Source of the DNA: Arbacia lixula
Lineage: Eukaryota > Echinodermata > Echinoidea > Arbacioida > Arbaciidae
Reading direction: 5' to 3'
Length of the DNA: 64,000 bases
Assembly: GCA_963669155.1 (NCBI GenBank)
Contig: OZ022576.1
Location: forward strand, 24,944,150 to 25,008,149
Shown here: piece after piece, positions 1-11,600 of the stretch
Position numbering within the stretch: position 1 is the stretch's first letter
Layout of the letters: the number at the start of each line of letters is the position of its first letter
Position numbers and translations under genes: made by a program
Notes under the pieces: model-generated
Told to the model about the DNA's origin: nothing
The model's database searches: none
The model's input: the letters and a program-made list of their open reading frames with translations, nothing else

Positions 1-806
1 CTAGACTCCCTCATGGTCTGAATCTGGGAGCGGAGGCTGACCACTTCTTCCGTTAGGTGAGCGACCGCTGCTGCCAGCTCTCGGTGGGATTCCACCATCT
101 GTTGTTGGAAGGACTGTGTCGCTACTTCTCTGATTTGTCCTACAGGTGTGGATGATTCATCTTCCCTGAATAGGAGAAGGGCCTCCTTTCTGAGAGCATC
201 AAAACCGTTTGACCCATTTGCCAACTGGATCCGACGCAGTTCTCTGCGCACCGAAAGCTCCCTAGCTCCTTGTACAAACTGGTCACACAGAGTCTTGTCC
301 TTCAGCTTCTGGAGTGCCTCAGTTTCCTCCTGTGTGCTGGCTGCTACTTCCATCTTTCCATACATCCGTATGAGTGACCGACTGAACTGTGTCAAGGGCT
401 CTCCGTCCTTCTGCTTCCTACCATGAAATGCACTGGTCAGAGACTGGAGGGTGTCATCCTGTCCGAAACACAGCTTAAGTGCTTCCATGATTTTGTGTGG
501 CTTGACTCTATCAGCTTCTGGAAGACACAGCACTTCCTCTCTAGCTGAACCTGCGAGATGGTCTATAAGGACACGTGCCTTTCTATCGTCTGGTAGATTG
601 AGTGACCTTGTCGCCTCCTCGAATTCCTCGAGCCACTCTGAAAGGCTCGATTCTCCAGACCTATAAGGGGGCCCCCGAAACTTTGAGAGTCGACCTAAGG
701 GGATCCCAGTGAAGCCTACCATCTGCTTAAAGAGCTGTGACATCATTTCAATGCCAGCTGTGGCACAACTGTCTACACCCGCTTTTGCCTCTTCTGAGGT
801 ACTCAT
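1..806 (-). CDS. Gag-like polyprotein of an LTR retrotransposon (partial, runs off left edge)
   Basis: An open - strand frame starts with ATG at 806-804 and runs without a stop to the window edge, giving 268 codons. I translated it by hand. The start reads MSTSEEAKAG. It continues with a helical, Trp/Leu-rich region (SLSEWLEEFEEA), then DRKARVLIDHLAGSAREEVL, and later QFVQGARELSVRRELRRIQL, which is the spacing and style of Ty3/Gypsy and PNMA-type capsid proteins. The visible C-terminal part is a predicted coiled coil. Nucleocapsid zinc knuckles, protease and pol would lie beyond the edge and are not seen. The primer-binding site about 260 bp upstream supports a real LTR element. The lack of stops suggests a fairly young copy. 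The alternative is a domesticated Gag-derived host gene; the primer-binding site argues against that. Confidence 0.75.
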   Translation of the reverse strand, partial: MSTSEEAKAGVDSCATAGIEMMSQLFKQMVGFTGIPLGRLSKFRGPPYRSGESSLSEWLEEFEEATRSLNLPDDRKARVLIDHLAGSAREEVLCLPEADRVKPHKIMEALKLCFGQDDTLQSLTSAFHGRKQKDGEPLTQFSRSLIRMYGKMEVAASTQEETEALQKLKDKTLCDQFVQGARELSVRRELRRIQLANGSNGFDALRKEALLLFREDESSTPVGQIREVATQSFQQQMVESHRELAAAVAHLTEEVVSLRSQIQTMRES

Positions 807-1064
807 CGTGAAAGGTTACAAGGGTTAAGGGTCAAGGGTTACAAACGCAACAGCAAATCTTTATGGAAGTACACAATACAACTTCAATTATTATGTTACA
901 TATATTATGTAATAAAATAAAGATTCTAGCTACCACATGTCAGAATCATTAAAGTTCATTATCTTTCCAGTCTATTCAATAGGGCCAAGGCTGTTCTTCT
1001 CTGTCCGTCGAAGACACTCGCTGCACTGACTCAGCTCCGGTGACGTCCAAGTCGATTAGGCCGT

Positions 1065-1082
1065 ATCCCACTCCTGACACCA
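1065..1082 (-). other. Retrotransposon primer-binding site, tRNA-Leu type
   Basis: The + strand reads ATCCCACTCCTGACACCA. This equals the last 15 nt of a metazoan tRNA-Leu(CAG) plus the added CCA. On the - strand it is therefore a perfect 18-nt primer-binding site starting TGGTGTCAGG, upstream of the Gag start. One base further out, the + strand reads TGAAACG from 1084, which fits the CA-3' end of a 5' LTR. Confidence 0.8.
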
Positions 1083-1249
1083 CTGAAACGACGCGGGGAA
1101 TGATACGGCGGTCACACACTGTGTCTGCGATGTCAATGTCACTTTAATCACGGGCAAAGAACAGCCTCTGTTCAAACAACAAGCAAGAAAATAAAACATG
1201 ACAAATGTTGCATGGAATACCTGTAAATCAGGTTTACAGCACAACTCAT

Positions 1250-2860
1250 TGCATGGATTAAAACATTATACCATGTCATCATTAAATTTGATTCAACAAA
1301 AGAATCCACTAGTACGTTCTCATCAATTAATCCAACATATCACTCAAGAGCATAATAACTATTATGCATGCATACTTCTGTATAATATGGGGTTGTATTC
1401 ATACTTTTATGTATTAATTAATGTCTAACAAATATGAAATACAGTCCGATACTGTGGTACACGTATGCACTGAAAGGGTGTACAGACTAGATCAAATTCA
1501 ATGGGATATGCACGTTAATAACTGCAGTGAAATATTCACTGAATGAAAACTCATATCATGGATGCCCAACTATTATATAAAGCATCAACTATCCAGCATG
1601 TTCAGTATGTTTATTCAAAACATTTAATGCATCTAGGATCATTAGGTGTCACATTGAAATAAAAAATACGAATACATGTACTCAACTTATTCGTTACCCT
1701 GGCTAAATCAAAGGAAATATCAGTGTACTGATGCAGATCTAACATTGTGCTTTCCCACAATCACTCACCAGTCCTACACGTACATAACTCTAACCAGTCC
1801 TGGTTCGGAGGGCTACCCACTGCGTCGGATGTGTGATCAACAATCAGCCCTAAAATATAATTTACAAATGTACATGCACCAATATAATACATGTATATCC
1901 ATTTACTGGTAAGCACACATTGTAATACACATTCAAAAGATGTTCGATTCATGTATAACTGTAGGCCTACTTTGTCAGTGTTTAAACAGCATTCACTAAC
2001 TAGGGAATAAATCCCTTGTTCTAACAAGTTTAGCCTAATGCTTATTTACAATGTACATGTATTCCATTTACTTCTTTATAAGGCTGTAAATATAACTGAA
2101 CAATGTTCTATTCCCCAAATCCAGGTCATGTTTGTAAGATCATTTCACATTGTCACTTTCACCTTAACTGCATTATTCAAGCATCTCAAAATACAAGTAG
2201 CTACACACAGTAGAACATTGTGACCTGTGTAACTTCATTTGTACTGTGCACTTAGATCTTGCAGAGAGAATAAGACAAAACTTGCACTACAAGGTGAAGA
2301 CTAAGCTACATTTCAATGTATCAATTCAAAACAAAACTACACTAAAATAGTGTGAAAAGTTACTCTAACACTTACATTTTATGTTGATGGAATTCTTTTT
2401 CTGCAGAAGCGCAGCTGTACTTTACAAAAGGCTTCAAACAACCAGCCTCATCAGGCAGCTTGACTCTGCTCATCGAATGTTTAATGCTCTCTACATACAA
2501 TCCCTGTGTGTGTGTGTGCTTCTCTATTGTAATACAATATTAATGTTTTCACACATACACACACGCACACACACACACAAGTCCAACACACCAGTGCATT
2601 GTGCTGGCCGTATTGCCCTGGCAATAGGCGTATGCATGCGCATAAATGCAGGAATGTATGGGTTATGAAGTGTTAGTCTTGGAGAACAGACCCTGTCTCT
2701 TCAAGAAAATTGATTCTATTACATTACCAAACACTGTCAATTCAGATACCTTCAAGGAGACAGGGGAGGAAAGGCTGCTAAACCAGAAAGACCTTTTCGA
2801 AATGCACATAGGCTACTGTACTTCTATATGTTATAGGGCATGTTTATCATCTTTTCAGAA
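1250..2860. other. Non-coding stretch, nothing recognised
   Basis: This is AT-rich sequence with many ACATGTA-type words. Its only structure is a TG run followed by an AC run at 2501-2580, which together could fold back. No reading frame here shows codon-like composition together with splice sites. Confidence 0.5.
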
Positions 2861-2861
2861 T

Positions 2862-3285
2862 TTGAAAATTGTTCCCAAAGGCCTTTACGAACACGTTTCC
2901 AAAGGCCTTTGCGTACGCGTTTAAAAAAACAGTGCGTTTATCAACTCAATCGCCCAAGTAAAAAAACGGCCTTGTCACTGCGCAGCTCTACTGCGCCGTC
3001 ACACGTGCACTGTAGTACAATAGTGTGTGATCGATGTGTTTACGGAAACACGTGGTTTAAAGTTGTTTCAAAACAGCTTTGCGTTTATCTCACTTCTCTA
3101 AACGTGTTTCTGGCTCAAATGCGTTTAGGATTGCACAAATTTGCGTGTTTCAAAACAGCTTTCCGAACCCCATAATCACAACGCCTTTGCGTTTATCAAC
3201 TCCCTGAAATGCGTTTAAAAATTTGCGTTTGGAAACCTTAATTTTACCCAAAAAAAAGAGTTGATAAACACGCCCATAATGTTAT
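2862..3285. repeat. CpG-dense block rich in GCGTTT / AAACGC motifs
   Basis: The hexamer GCGTTT or close variants recur many times here, mostly in TTTGCGTTT or GCGTTTATCAACTC contexts. The block also contains AAAGGCCTTT-type palindromes and ACGCGT. TTTATCAACTC occurs near the left side (about 2937) and at about 3192; its inverse GAGTTGATAAAC is near 3260, so an inverted-repeat transposon is possible. It is much richer in CpG than its flanks. No protein is recognised. Confidence 0.5.
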
Positions 3286-3289
3286 AGAC

Positions 3290-6200
3290 ATAAGCATCAT
3301 CACCTTTAGTGGTGTATCAAAGCAGTATGTATTAGATACATGTGGATTTATTTCCATGAGTTGGTTTTGACTATAAAGGCCATACATTGGACTGCATGGT
3401 GCTAAGAGATCACTTCAATACATAGATTCATAGGCATGTGTGTATCCTGTTACTGCGAAGCAGATGCTTCATATATACAAAATATTTCTGTTAACATCTT
3501 GAAATCAATCAGTTTGGTTTGCACTGAATAAACCACTAAATGCGTTTTGCAAACAGTTGTTTACACAGTACAGGAAAATGAATGAAGAGAAAGGCTCAAA
3601 CCCTGTACAAATTAACACTCTTCCACCAATAATCCCTGCAAATCCAATAGAGCAGTTGTTAGTCTGACACAGAGGGAATTAATTAACATACATAGTATGC
3701 CATTCTATTTGCTATTTTGTCAAACCACAAGTGTACAATATATATTTGTAATGTAGCTGTTGACCTGTTCAACAAACAGTTTTTTACCTGGTGCAGGAAA
3801 ATTAATGAAGACTCATATACCCTATGTTACTATTGGCGACTGTATTTTATGCAAGCGCTCCCTTTAATCTGCCTGCACTTTCATCCCAGCAATACACACA
3901 CTGGGCATGTGCAAAATTATTGATCTGTTCTCAACCCACTTCACAATGTACAACTGGGGCACAAATTAGATGTCACGGCTCTGATGTAAATATTTAGAGA
4001 TTGAGGTGGTTGTGATAATTGGGTGGGGGGGGGGGGGAGGGGGGGAGGGGAGTTATCCACATGGAAGGGAAATAAACATGCCCACCATTTAGGGGATGGG
4101 GACAAGCGGGGGAAGTTGCCCAGAGGCAAACAAAATAAGCATATGCCCACCATTTTTCACACTGTTCGTGAAGTGCTTGATCAAACAGCACCAACATACA
4201 TGTACTGTACATGCGTATGTGTAGGAAAAAATGTGTACATGTATAGGTATATACAGAGGGATAGTGTGCAATGAGCAGAGACTGATACACCTCTTGCACA
4301 AAAATATCAGACAGCCAGAACTGCAACAAATTTTTTGTCCTCTTTGTTTCAAACTATGTTTTCTGGCTATCAGTATTGATAACAAAACAAAAGAAAATTC
4401 TATATTCATTTCTCCCTATTTTAGTTCATTCCTTTTGTTCACAAGTAGGGCATTAAGCACACTCAATGCTGATTTTATGCTTTACTTCTAACATATTAAG
4501 TGTTCTGTTGTCAACAATCGGCAAGCCATCGTCACGTTTTAACTCACCTATTTGTTTGCCTGGCTGTTAAATCACAAGCTTGTGGGGTATAAATGGTATG
4601 TGAATGCTGAACATTACTGTGGGTGATCACATTAGGCCTACTATATAAAGCAAGCATGTCACTACTTCTAGACTAATAGACAATAACAAGACACTATATA
4701 CACATTCTATTTTTATTACAATACATGCATATCAGTTTGTCACTGCAAATTTTTTTTATTGTTTTGTGTTTTGATCATTAGTCACTAAACTGGATGAAAT
4801 GCCAGATCTACCCAGTGGACCTGCCTACATGTAGTCTGGCTTGGTGGTTATGGGAAAGCCACGTTGTGCGCATCGACAATCCTGTGCAACATATTTTCTG
4901 GTATCCCTTTGATACCAAAGACATACCTATAACTAATGCGGATCTGATTCCTACCTACTCCAAGATAGGAATTTGGATGAAATATCCCCTCTGCCAATAT
5001 GACACATGCCAGTAAAGTCCAGAATGTGACATGATGTTTTGTCATCAAAACAATCATTTTGGTAAACACAATGATAGAGAAATACAATTCAATCAATAGT
5101 GAAATGCAAAGTAATCAAGACAGTGCACATTGCTGTAGCAAGGGTGCAGATAACAGGATTTAGTGTTCCGCAGACAAAGCAAACAAGCAAACGCGGCCCT
5201 CAAGATCTAGATTCCATCCATTCTTGGTTTTCGGGCAGCATTTTGAGTGAGTCATTCTGTTCATGCGACAAGCGTATGCGAGTAAAAATACTCTTTAGGG
5301 TTTTATAGTACGACAGTGGAACAAATACATGATTATACTGCATGGTTGCTAGGCAGCAAGACAAACTCAGATGGGATTACCTGTGGTAAACAATTGACAA
5401 ATCAAAATAAGCATTTTCTCTTCTAGATGGCAAGGAGTTCATGCTAACTCTTTGTGTACCACATGTTCATTTCTTCAGGGGTAATACACACAAATCCCAT
5501 AGAGCAGCAGTTTGTCTGGTACACAAAGGGTTAAAGGTACCTCTTCTGTAGTGCGCAATAGACCGGTTGAGGGTGCACCGGTGCAGGGAGGTGCAAATAC
5601 ACAGGCAAACCATCCCATGCCAGAAGTGGCTGAGAAAATTGTGATGTGGTCTAAGGCCAGCTCAGGTGGTATGAATCAACAAATTAAAACTGGTCTCAAG
5701 CAAACAGAACTTTACTATTTATGTGCCACGAGTGTTTTGCCACATGTAAGTTTATCTGTCATACAAAGAGTTGAACTGACAAAGTAAGGCAAGGAACAAC
5801 TGCAGATTAGTCAAGATTAAGGCACTGAGTGCAAACCGAACTGTGCCAATGCATGCATTAAGTTTTACAGTTGAAGACTTTGAAACCAGTCCAATACTTT
5901 CCCACCATTACAGAAAAAACACCTCTCGTAACACCTTCACTTAAGCCTGGAGGGAGAGCTTTGATTATGCTGATCAATGAACTATACAAATATAAATTGG
6001 CCTAACACTTTAAAGTTAATGCTATAAGGAGACTGTAAAACATTTCCCCAATGACTTGTGAAATACTTGCACAACAGCCCCCTGCACCGCGACCTAAATA
6101 AAGTATTTTTCTTGCAGCAATGTAATTACAACATGGTGCAGACAATTTAACAGTCATCTAAAGGCCACACCAGCGCACAACATGATTATGAAGTTTATGT

Positions 6201-6470
6201 TGTTCTGAGGCATGGAAAATATGCTACATACGATGCTTCAACATACATGTACTGGAAATTGCTCCAATTTAACAAATAAAAACAAGTTTAACTTAAATGT
6301 CAAAAGTTTGATAAATAACGATGGTGGCTTGAAGAAAGAAGAGGAATGGGAAGTGGGAAAACAAAAGAAGTGACAAAATAAAAAGAAGAACAAGAATATG
6401 CATGATGTTAATAATAAAACAATATGCCTTGTTTACCAGACTAGCCCATCTGCAATAGGGTGCACACTGC
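3290..6470. other. Non-coding stretch with a G-run
   Basis: No gene is recognised. A run of mostly G at 4020-4053 could form a quadruplex. Two copies of a short dispersed repeat are present at 3626-3676 and 5480-5533; a third lies in a DCAF1 intron at 47147-47203. The frame at 5099-5308 has splice-like borders but matches nothing I know. Confidence 0.5.
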
Positions 6471-6472
6471 GA

Positions 6473-6703
6473 CACTACAGCTCAAAAGAATTGGCATAGA
6501 GAAAGGGAAAGGGAAGAAAGGGAAGAGGCCGCAGTTTGAAACCGCTGTATATTTTGCCAAGTTCAGCATGAAACACAATGCTTTAACCTAAAAAGCATCA
6601 TGTTTTATGCTGAACTGGACAAAATATACCACAGTGTAAAACTGCGGCTCCTTCCCTTTCTTCCCTTTCCCTTTCCCTATGCCAATTCTTTTGAGCTGTA
6701 GCG
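6473..6703. mobile_element. Foldback MITE, family A copy 1
   Basis: This is a near-perfect inverted repeat about 230 bp long. Each arm reads inward from CACTACAGCTCAAAAG through a GGGAAAGGGAAG purine tract, a GCCGCAGTTT block and a TATATTTTG block to TTCAGCATGAAAC. The loop is about 25 bp and holds AAAAGCATCATG. It has no coding capacity. The right flank is TA. It is related to the copies at 15034, 28192 and 29469. Confidence 0.85.
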
Positions 6704-8471
6704 TATACTATATTCCTGAAGGTCCTGCAATTAAGTCATAATTATTTCCCCAGTCATTGGACCTAATTAATCCTGCCAGGTCCCTCTTCACTTTACCTCC
6801 ATCATTACAAATGACATATGGGGCAGCAATAATTAGTCGCGATAGATGGCATTAAACACTCCTCACTCTCTAAATCAGCCACCTGATCCACAAGACCGTG
6901 CTCCTGAAACAAAAAACGATCACTGCTTAAAAGCATTTTGGCCCAACTGAAGAACGAACCTCTGTTATCATCAGTTAGAATGGTCAAAATATTTGCCTAC
7001 TGAAGAACTGATCGATGTTTGAGTTTGAGGTACGAGCACAGGGTGCAAATGCAGAGGCAAGATTGACATTTACCTACCGTGCTATAATGCACTTTGAAGT
7101 GATTGTTTTTAATAACTGTGTGCCAGCCCCTATGTGTAGACCTGTACAGTATAATTATATGAGCCTCCTGAAGCTGGACTTATTATTCAAACACTCTAAC
7201 GTTCCAAGTACTCCTTATCAGAAATTTAATTTAATGATGACATAATACCAATATTGGTGAATATATCAGATTGAGAAGCTACATAGACCTAAAATTAACT
7301 AAGAATTTTGGAGGAAGAACACTATATGATAAAAAAACACATGAACAGTACATTCTGCAAAGTAATGTGTTGCTTCATTTTTTTTTAACATTTACTGGTA
7401 CTCCTTTTTAGCTCATATTCTTCAAAGCACCCTAGCTTTTTGCACTTTTCATCATCTAAAAATCTGAGATCTAAGCCCCAGGTGGAGGACGCCACTTTCA
7501 ACATATTACGAATACAGAAGCATAATGCCACTACAAGGTTGCACTGATATATAGGAAATGAGACTGGCACGAAGATGGATCGGACTCGAAAACGAAGATG
7601 AGGTGATGAGCTGAGGACATGGTCACCGATGAGCTATCAAAATACCAAGATACCAGAGAAGAGAGATCGGATTATTCTGCTACAGACGAGCGCCATCGTC
7701 CCCTCTGTACATCTGCCCATCTATCAATCTATCCATCCATCCATCCATCTTTCAAGAGGATTCAATCCCACTGGAGGTTAATGAAGCAAACAGCTGGCTG
7801 GCTGAGTCTACACATGACGTCTGCTGGCCGATGTACCTCCTCCATACACACTACACATATGTGCGCTGTGTCCTCTTGTAAGTGTCCTCTAGCTTTGACA
7901 ATCGAGGAATGTGTCAAGTTCAGCTACATCGAAATGCAACCTGGACAAGTTATGTCTGAAATATTACCCTGTGTAAACATTTTAGCCTGCCTGAAATCAA
8001 GGTGGACTAGATACGATGGAAATAACAAGAAGTAGGGCCGACAGTTTAAATCTGCTTCATGTGCGTGACAGTGAAAAACATACACATGGGATCACACTGA
8101 TTCACCCACCACAATGAAAAACAAGAACCCCTAATGAAAAAAAAAAGGGCCTTGTGAATTTTGTTGACAGCTAATCAAGTTCTGCAATGAAATAGCTATT
8201 AACCATCCCCCTAAAATGCCTGGCATGTTGTTCGCTCTTCTTGAACATGCCTCTGGCCCAAGCAAATGAGACACAGATATGAGGAAATGACAACACTGGA
8301 TAATGTGAAATAGTTAAAGGGGGATCTTTATTCCTATTCAGGGTTTTCTCTCTTGGCCACTCTCGAGGGCCACGTCCTCTGATTTGACAGAGTATTGCTG
8401 TGCGCACTCCTACTAAACATACATGTAACCTTGCTTCCAGGCTATTGGATATTTCTAGTCCAAACTCTACC
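6704..8471. other. Non-coding stretch with an ATCC microsatellite
   Basis: A short ATCC run lies at 7724-7750. Open frames on the + strand at 7619-8035 and on the - strand at 8171-8488 have no recognisable domain and look like chance. On the - strand the segment near 6840-6930 follows a good acceptor (TTTTTTGTTTCAG) but resembles no family I know. Confidence 0.4.
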
Positions 8472-8977
8472 TTAAAGGGGAAGTTCACCCTGAAATTATT
8501 TTGGTTTCAATAAAAAGAGACAAATGAAAGAAACATATGAGTGAAGGTTTGACGAAAATCGGTCAAAGGAAAAAAAAGTTATTTGATTTTAAAGTTTTGA
8601 TTTTGTGACGTCACGTGCGAGGTGCTCTCCCATATGTTGTGTACAAAAAAGTCGATAAATTGCTTTTTTCCTGTTTTTGACAACGGAATGATTTTTTTTT
8701 CTTGTTCAGGTATGTGTGTAAAAACGTATTTCTGATAATGTATCAAACGCACAAGTAAAAGGAAGCATATCTTTGTGAGAAAATGCACATTTTCGAAAAA
8801 AATTGTACACAACATATGGGAGAGCACCTCGCATGTGACGTCACAAAATAAAAAATTTAGAATCAAATAACTTTCTTTTCCTTTAACCGATTTTCGTCAA
8901 ACCTTCACTCATATGTTTCTTTCATTTGTCTCTTTTTATTGAAACCAAAATAATTTCAGGGTGAACTTCCCCTTTAA
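8472..8977. mobile_element. 506-bp palindromic MITE flanked by TTAA, family B
   Basis: The left end reads TTAAAGGGGAAGTTCACCC and the right end is its inverse. The arms are about 200 bp each and pair through TGTGACGTCAC-type sequence and ACATATGGGAGAGCACCTCG, with a loop of about 100 bp around 8650-8800. TTAA sits at both borders, as expected of a piggyBac-type target duplication, with the TIR starting AGGGG. No transposase is present, so the element is non-autonomous. The frame at 8579-8866 lies inside it and is an artefact of the palindrome. Confidence 0.85.
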
Positions 8978-9480
8978 ACACATCTGGCTGTGGTAGACTA
9001 GTCACTCCCCAAATCTTCTCTAGTTTGCCTGAATAAGATATGTACAAACTGGGAGAAGAGAACAAATTAGTCTTGTCATAACTAGACACCAAAAGTATAC
9101 ATAGACAGATATGTAATTTGGATTGGAAAAATCAGGCAGCCTGTAAGCCATGCTAACTGAAGACGGCTCTTCACCTGCTGGAATAAATGCGATGCAGAGG
9201 AGATGACACGACACTACTCAGGGTCTATCATGTCAAATGGTGACTCATGATGCAGGCCCTTGACAACCGCCAAACTAGGCTCCTCCCAATCAGTGTTTAC
9301 AGTCAATCTTTGACCTGCACTTTCCCAACCCATCCTTACATGTATGTACATTATAAATGTATATCGATGCTACATGTAGAACTGCTGCTTGGAACTACTT
9401 TCTGAACATGTGGGACAGTGCAGAAGAAGTATGCTGCATGTAGTGTATTGCAGTAGTGTATGCCCGGGAGTGTATGTCCA
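8978..9480. other. Non-coding stretch, nothing recognised
   Basis: No coding signal or notable repeat is seen between the 506-bp palindrome and the LINE-like tail. Confidence 0.4.
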
Positions 9481-9489
9481 CATGTGTTT

Positions 9490-9770
9490 CATCTTATCTT
9501 GTGTTTCATATTTCATTTCATTTCATTTAAAATCATTTCATTTCATTTCATTTATTTTCCACATTTTGGATCATAAAATACTACATAGATAAAAGAAACA
9601 TCAAATGCAAATAGAAATACACCAAGAAAGATAAACATGAATACACAGTAAATAGAATAGTACAATAACGAAAGACACGTAAATACACAAGTGTGGAGTG
9701 AGTACTTAGTTTATATTTGTTAATAATATTACATGTACCAAGTAAAATCATCACATCACAAGCAGACCCC
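9490..9770 (-). mobile_element. Probable LINE 3' tail
   Basis: Read on the - strand, an AT-rich tail ends in a TATGATCC..GTGGAAAATAAATGAAATG segment followed by repeated ATGAA pentamers (+ strand 9505-9553, TTCAT repeats). L2/CR1-like LINEs commonly end this way. No reverse-transcriptase coding is visible beside it. Confidence 0.4.
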
Positions 9771-9815
9771 CCCCCCCCAAGCAGAACCCCACAACCACCA
9801 CCACCCCCCCCCCAC
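9768..9815. repeat. Two poly-C runs
   Basis: C runs at about 9768-9778 and 9803-9813 lie within a CA/CC-rich patch. They have potential for i-motif or G-quadruplex structure on the opposite strand. They create the spurious Gly-rich frame on the - strand. Confidence 0.7.
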
Positions 9816-10879
9816 AAGCTTAAACATACAATACACAATACATATTAATCCAGTGTACTTACCTAAAAAAGGAACAATTAAAACAAATAAAAGCATATGT
9901 TATGTGCATCAAGAAAGTATACTCAACGACTTGTTTTTCCCTGAATTTTACTGACAGGTTGAAAGCCTACTTTGGAATCATTATATAGGGTTTCCCACAG
10001 TTTTTAGAATCAAAATGACATTCAGTCATTAAAGACTTACATGTGGCTCAGGGCAATTCAGTCCCCATGTCAATAAGAATCGAGCCTCCGCAAATATACA
10101 AAAAGCACGTCTTCGAAAACTCAAAAGGTATATTACACAGCATGGATTGGTCTGTTCATTTCCTTTCACGATGTCTGGCCTTAAAAGTAGCAGGCCTGCA
10201 GTCACGTTGATATATTCCCCTCATGATATCCTATTAATAAAATGTCAACAAATATGTAATCAAATGAAAGGGTGCAGCAAAAAAATAGAGATGTACTCCT
10301 TGACTAGAGGAGCATGGACTGGTGTGAGTCAGTGTACTAGAACAGCTAGGAATGGTAAGGCGTGTGGGTGGCCTGCCTCCGCTGCATTTCAACCCAAAGC
10401 CAGACTCATGAATCTGCAATCAATACCTCAAATGAACCCATCTCCTCGGCCTACAGAGCTTAAAGGGAAGGAGTAGTCATGGTAATGATTATGGTAACGG
10501 TAATCATGGCAGAACAATTCTGCCGTCATCACTACGTCCCGACTTTGTTTAGTTTTGATGAGTTTGTCATTTTTGGATGATTCCTTCCTAAAAAGCTGCT
10601 CATGAAGTATTTAATGGAGCTTTCAGTTTCAACAGGAAACTGTTAAACCATGTTGTGTTTCCCATTTGTGAGGTAATCAAGATTGTATGAGATGTCTAGA
10701 TTATTCTTCTTTTTCTTTTATTTTTTTACAGCAGTATGACTTAAAGTAGTTGTCAAGTATAGTTGATAAGATATTACTTTTATATCTAAGATATTTTTAC
10801 AATAATCTACATGCATACTTCTTTATATTCATCATTATCATTACATGTACTAGTGCTTAAGCAATCAGTAGCCAAAGAT

Positions 10880-11165
10880 ATTTTTTGTTACCGCCATACT
10901 AATGAATTTAAGGAATCAGGCTCGACTAGCACTTGTGCGAACTTCTGATTCCCATTAACAACTTTCACTTATGTACAAAATTGTGTACAATGCTGCATCA
11001 TAAGTAACATGCTTTATTTCTACATTCATTGATAGATTCATGCCACTTTTGTTTGATAATTTGTTTCTTTCATTCTTTGTTAATTCAGTCATGTACATAT
11101 ACATATTTTGTATTGCTATTGTTGATGTTGAAGTTGTTAATAAATTCAATTCAATTCAATTCAAT
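10880..11165 (+). mobile_element. Probable LINE or SINE 3' end with TTCAA tail
   Basis: The segment contains a short foldback (AATCAGGCTCGACTAGCAC .. TGTGCGAACTTCTGATTCC), an AT-rich stretch, and ends in TAATAAATTCAATTCAATTC, a pentamer tail typical of L2-like retroposons. It carries no coding. It lies just before a TTAA-flanked palindrome. Confidence 0.4.
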
Positions 11166-11230
11166 AATATCCTGAAACCGAACAAGAATGATACCCACAC
11201 GCATGGTCATGGCAGAATGGCACTACATTG

Positions 11231-11600
11231 TTAAAGGGCATATACTGTACTGGGAAGGCAAAAAAGCCTTCAAAATGTAATTGTTAGCAATCTTCTTGCC
11301 AATGGTCTTAAATTCATGTATTGTCTATTTTAGAAGCTTGCTGAAAGTTATTTTCCCTCAAATGATGTACATTTGGAAAAATGAGTGATTAAATCGCAAA
11401 TCCTCAAATGTTCGGGCCGAACATTTTGAAGATTTAATCATTAATCATTAATTACTCCATATGTGGATCATTTGAGGGCAAATAACTTTCAGCAAGCTTC
11501 TAAAATAGACAACACATGAATTTAAGACCATTGGCAAGAAGATTGCTAACAATTACATTTTGAAGGCTTTTTTGCCTCACAGTACAGTATATGCCCTTTG
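11231..11600. mobile_element. 370-bp palindromic MITE, family C copy 1
   Basis: The left end is TTAAAGGGCATATACTG and the right end is its inverse (CAGTATATGCCCTTT). The arms of about 170 bp include GAAGGCAAAAAAGCCTTC, AAGAAGATTGC and AGCAAGCTTCT. The centre is GTTCGGGCCGAAC. The left border is TTAA; the right has decayed to TTGA. A second copy lies at 63239-63610 and a right-hand half copy at 43432-43592. Confidence 0.85.

Larger units (their letters stand above)
1..1250 (-). mobile_element. LTR retrotransposon, probably Ty3/Gypsy, 5' part
   Basis: The element is read on the - strand. The order is a putative 5' LTR beginning to the right of 1083 (its outer end is not resolved, placed here at about 1250), the tRNA-Leu primer-binding site, a leader of about 260 bp (807-1064), then gag. 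The leader and LTR-proximal segment (960-1150) is CpG-richer than its surroundings. The second LTR and pol lie outside the window, so the LTR cannot be delimited by comparison. Confidence 0.65.

Noticed and set aside
1065-1082. Possible tRNA-Leu gene
   Set aside because: Only the last 18 nt of a mature tRNA-Leu, including the CCA, are present. No D-arm, anticodon arm or T-arm precedes them, so it is a primer-binding site and not a tRNA gene.
6805-6987. Possible - strand exon after TTTTTTGTTTCAG
   Set aside because: The acceptor is good, but the frame has no recognised content, no clear donor, and its phase does not fit the orphan exon at 24466-24537.
7619-8035. 138-codon + strand frame
   Set aside because: It runs through an ATCC microsatellite, shows no domain and no supporting splice sites.
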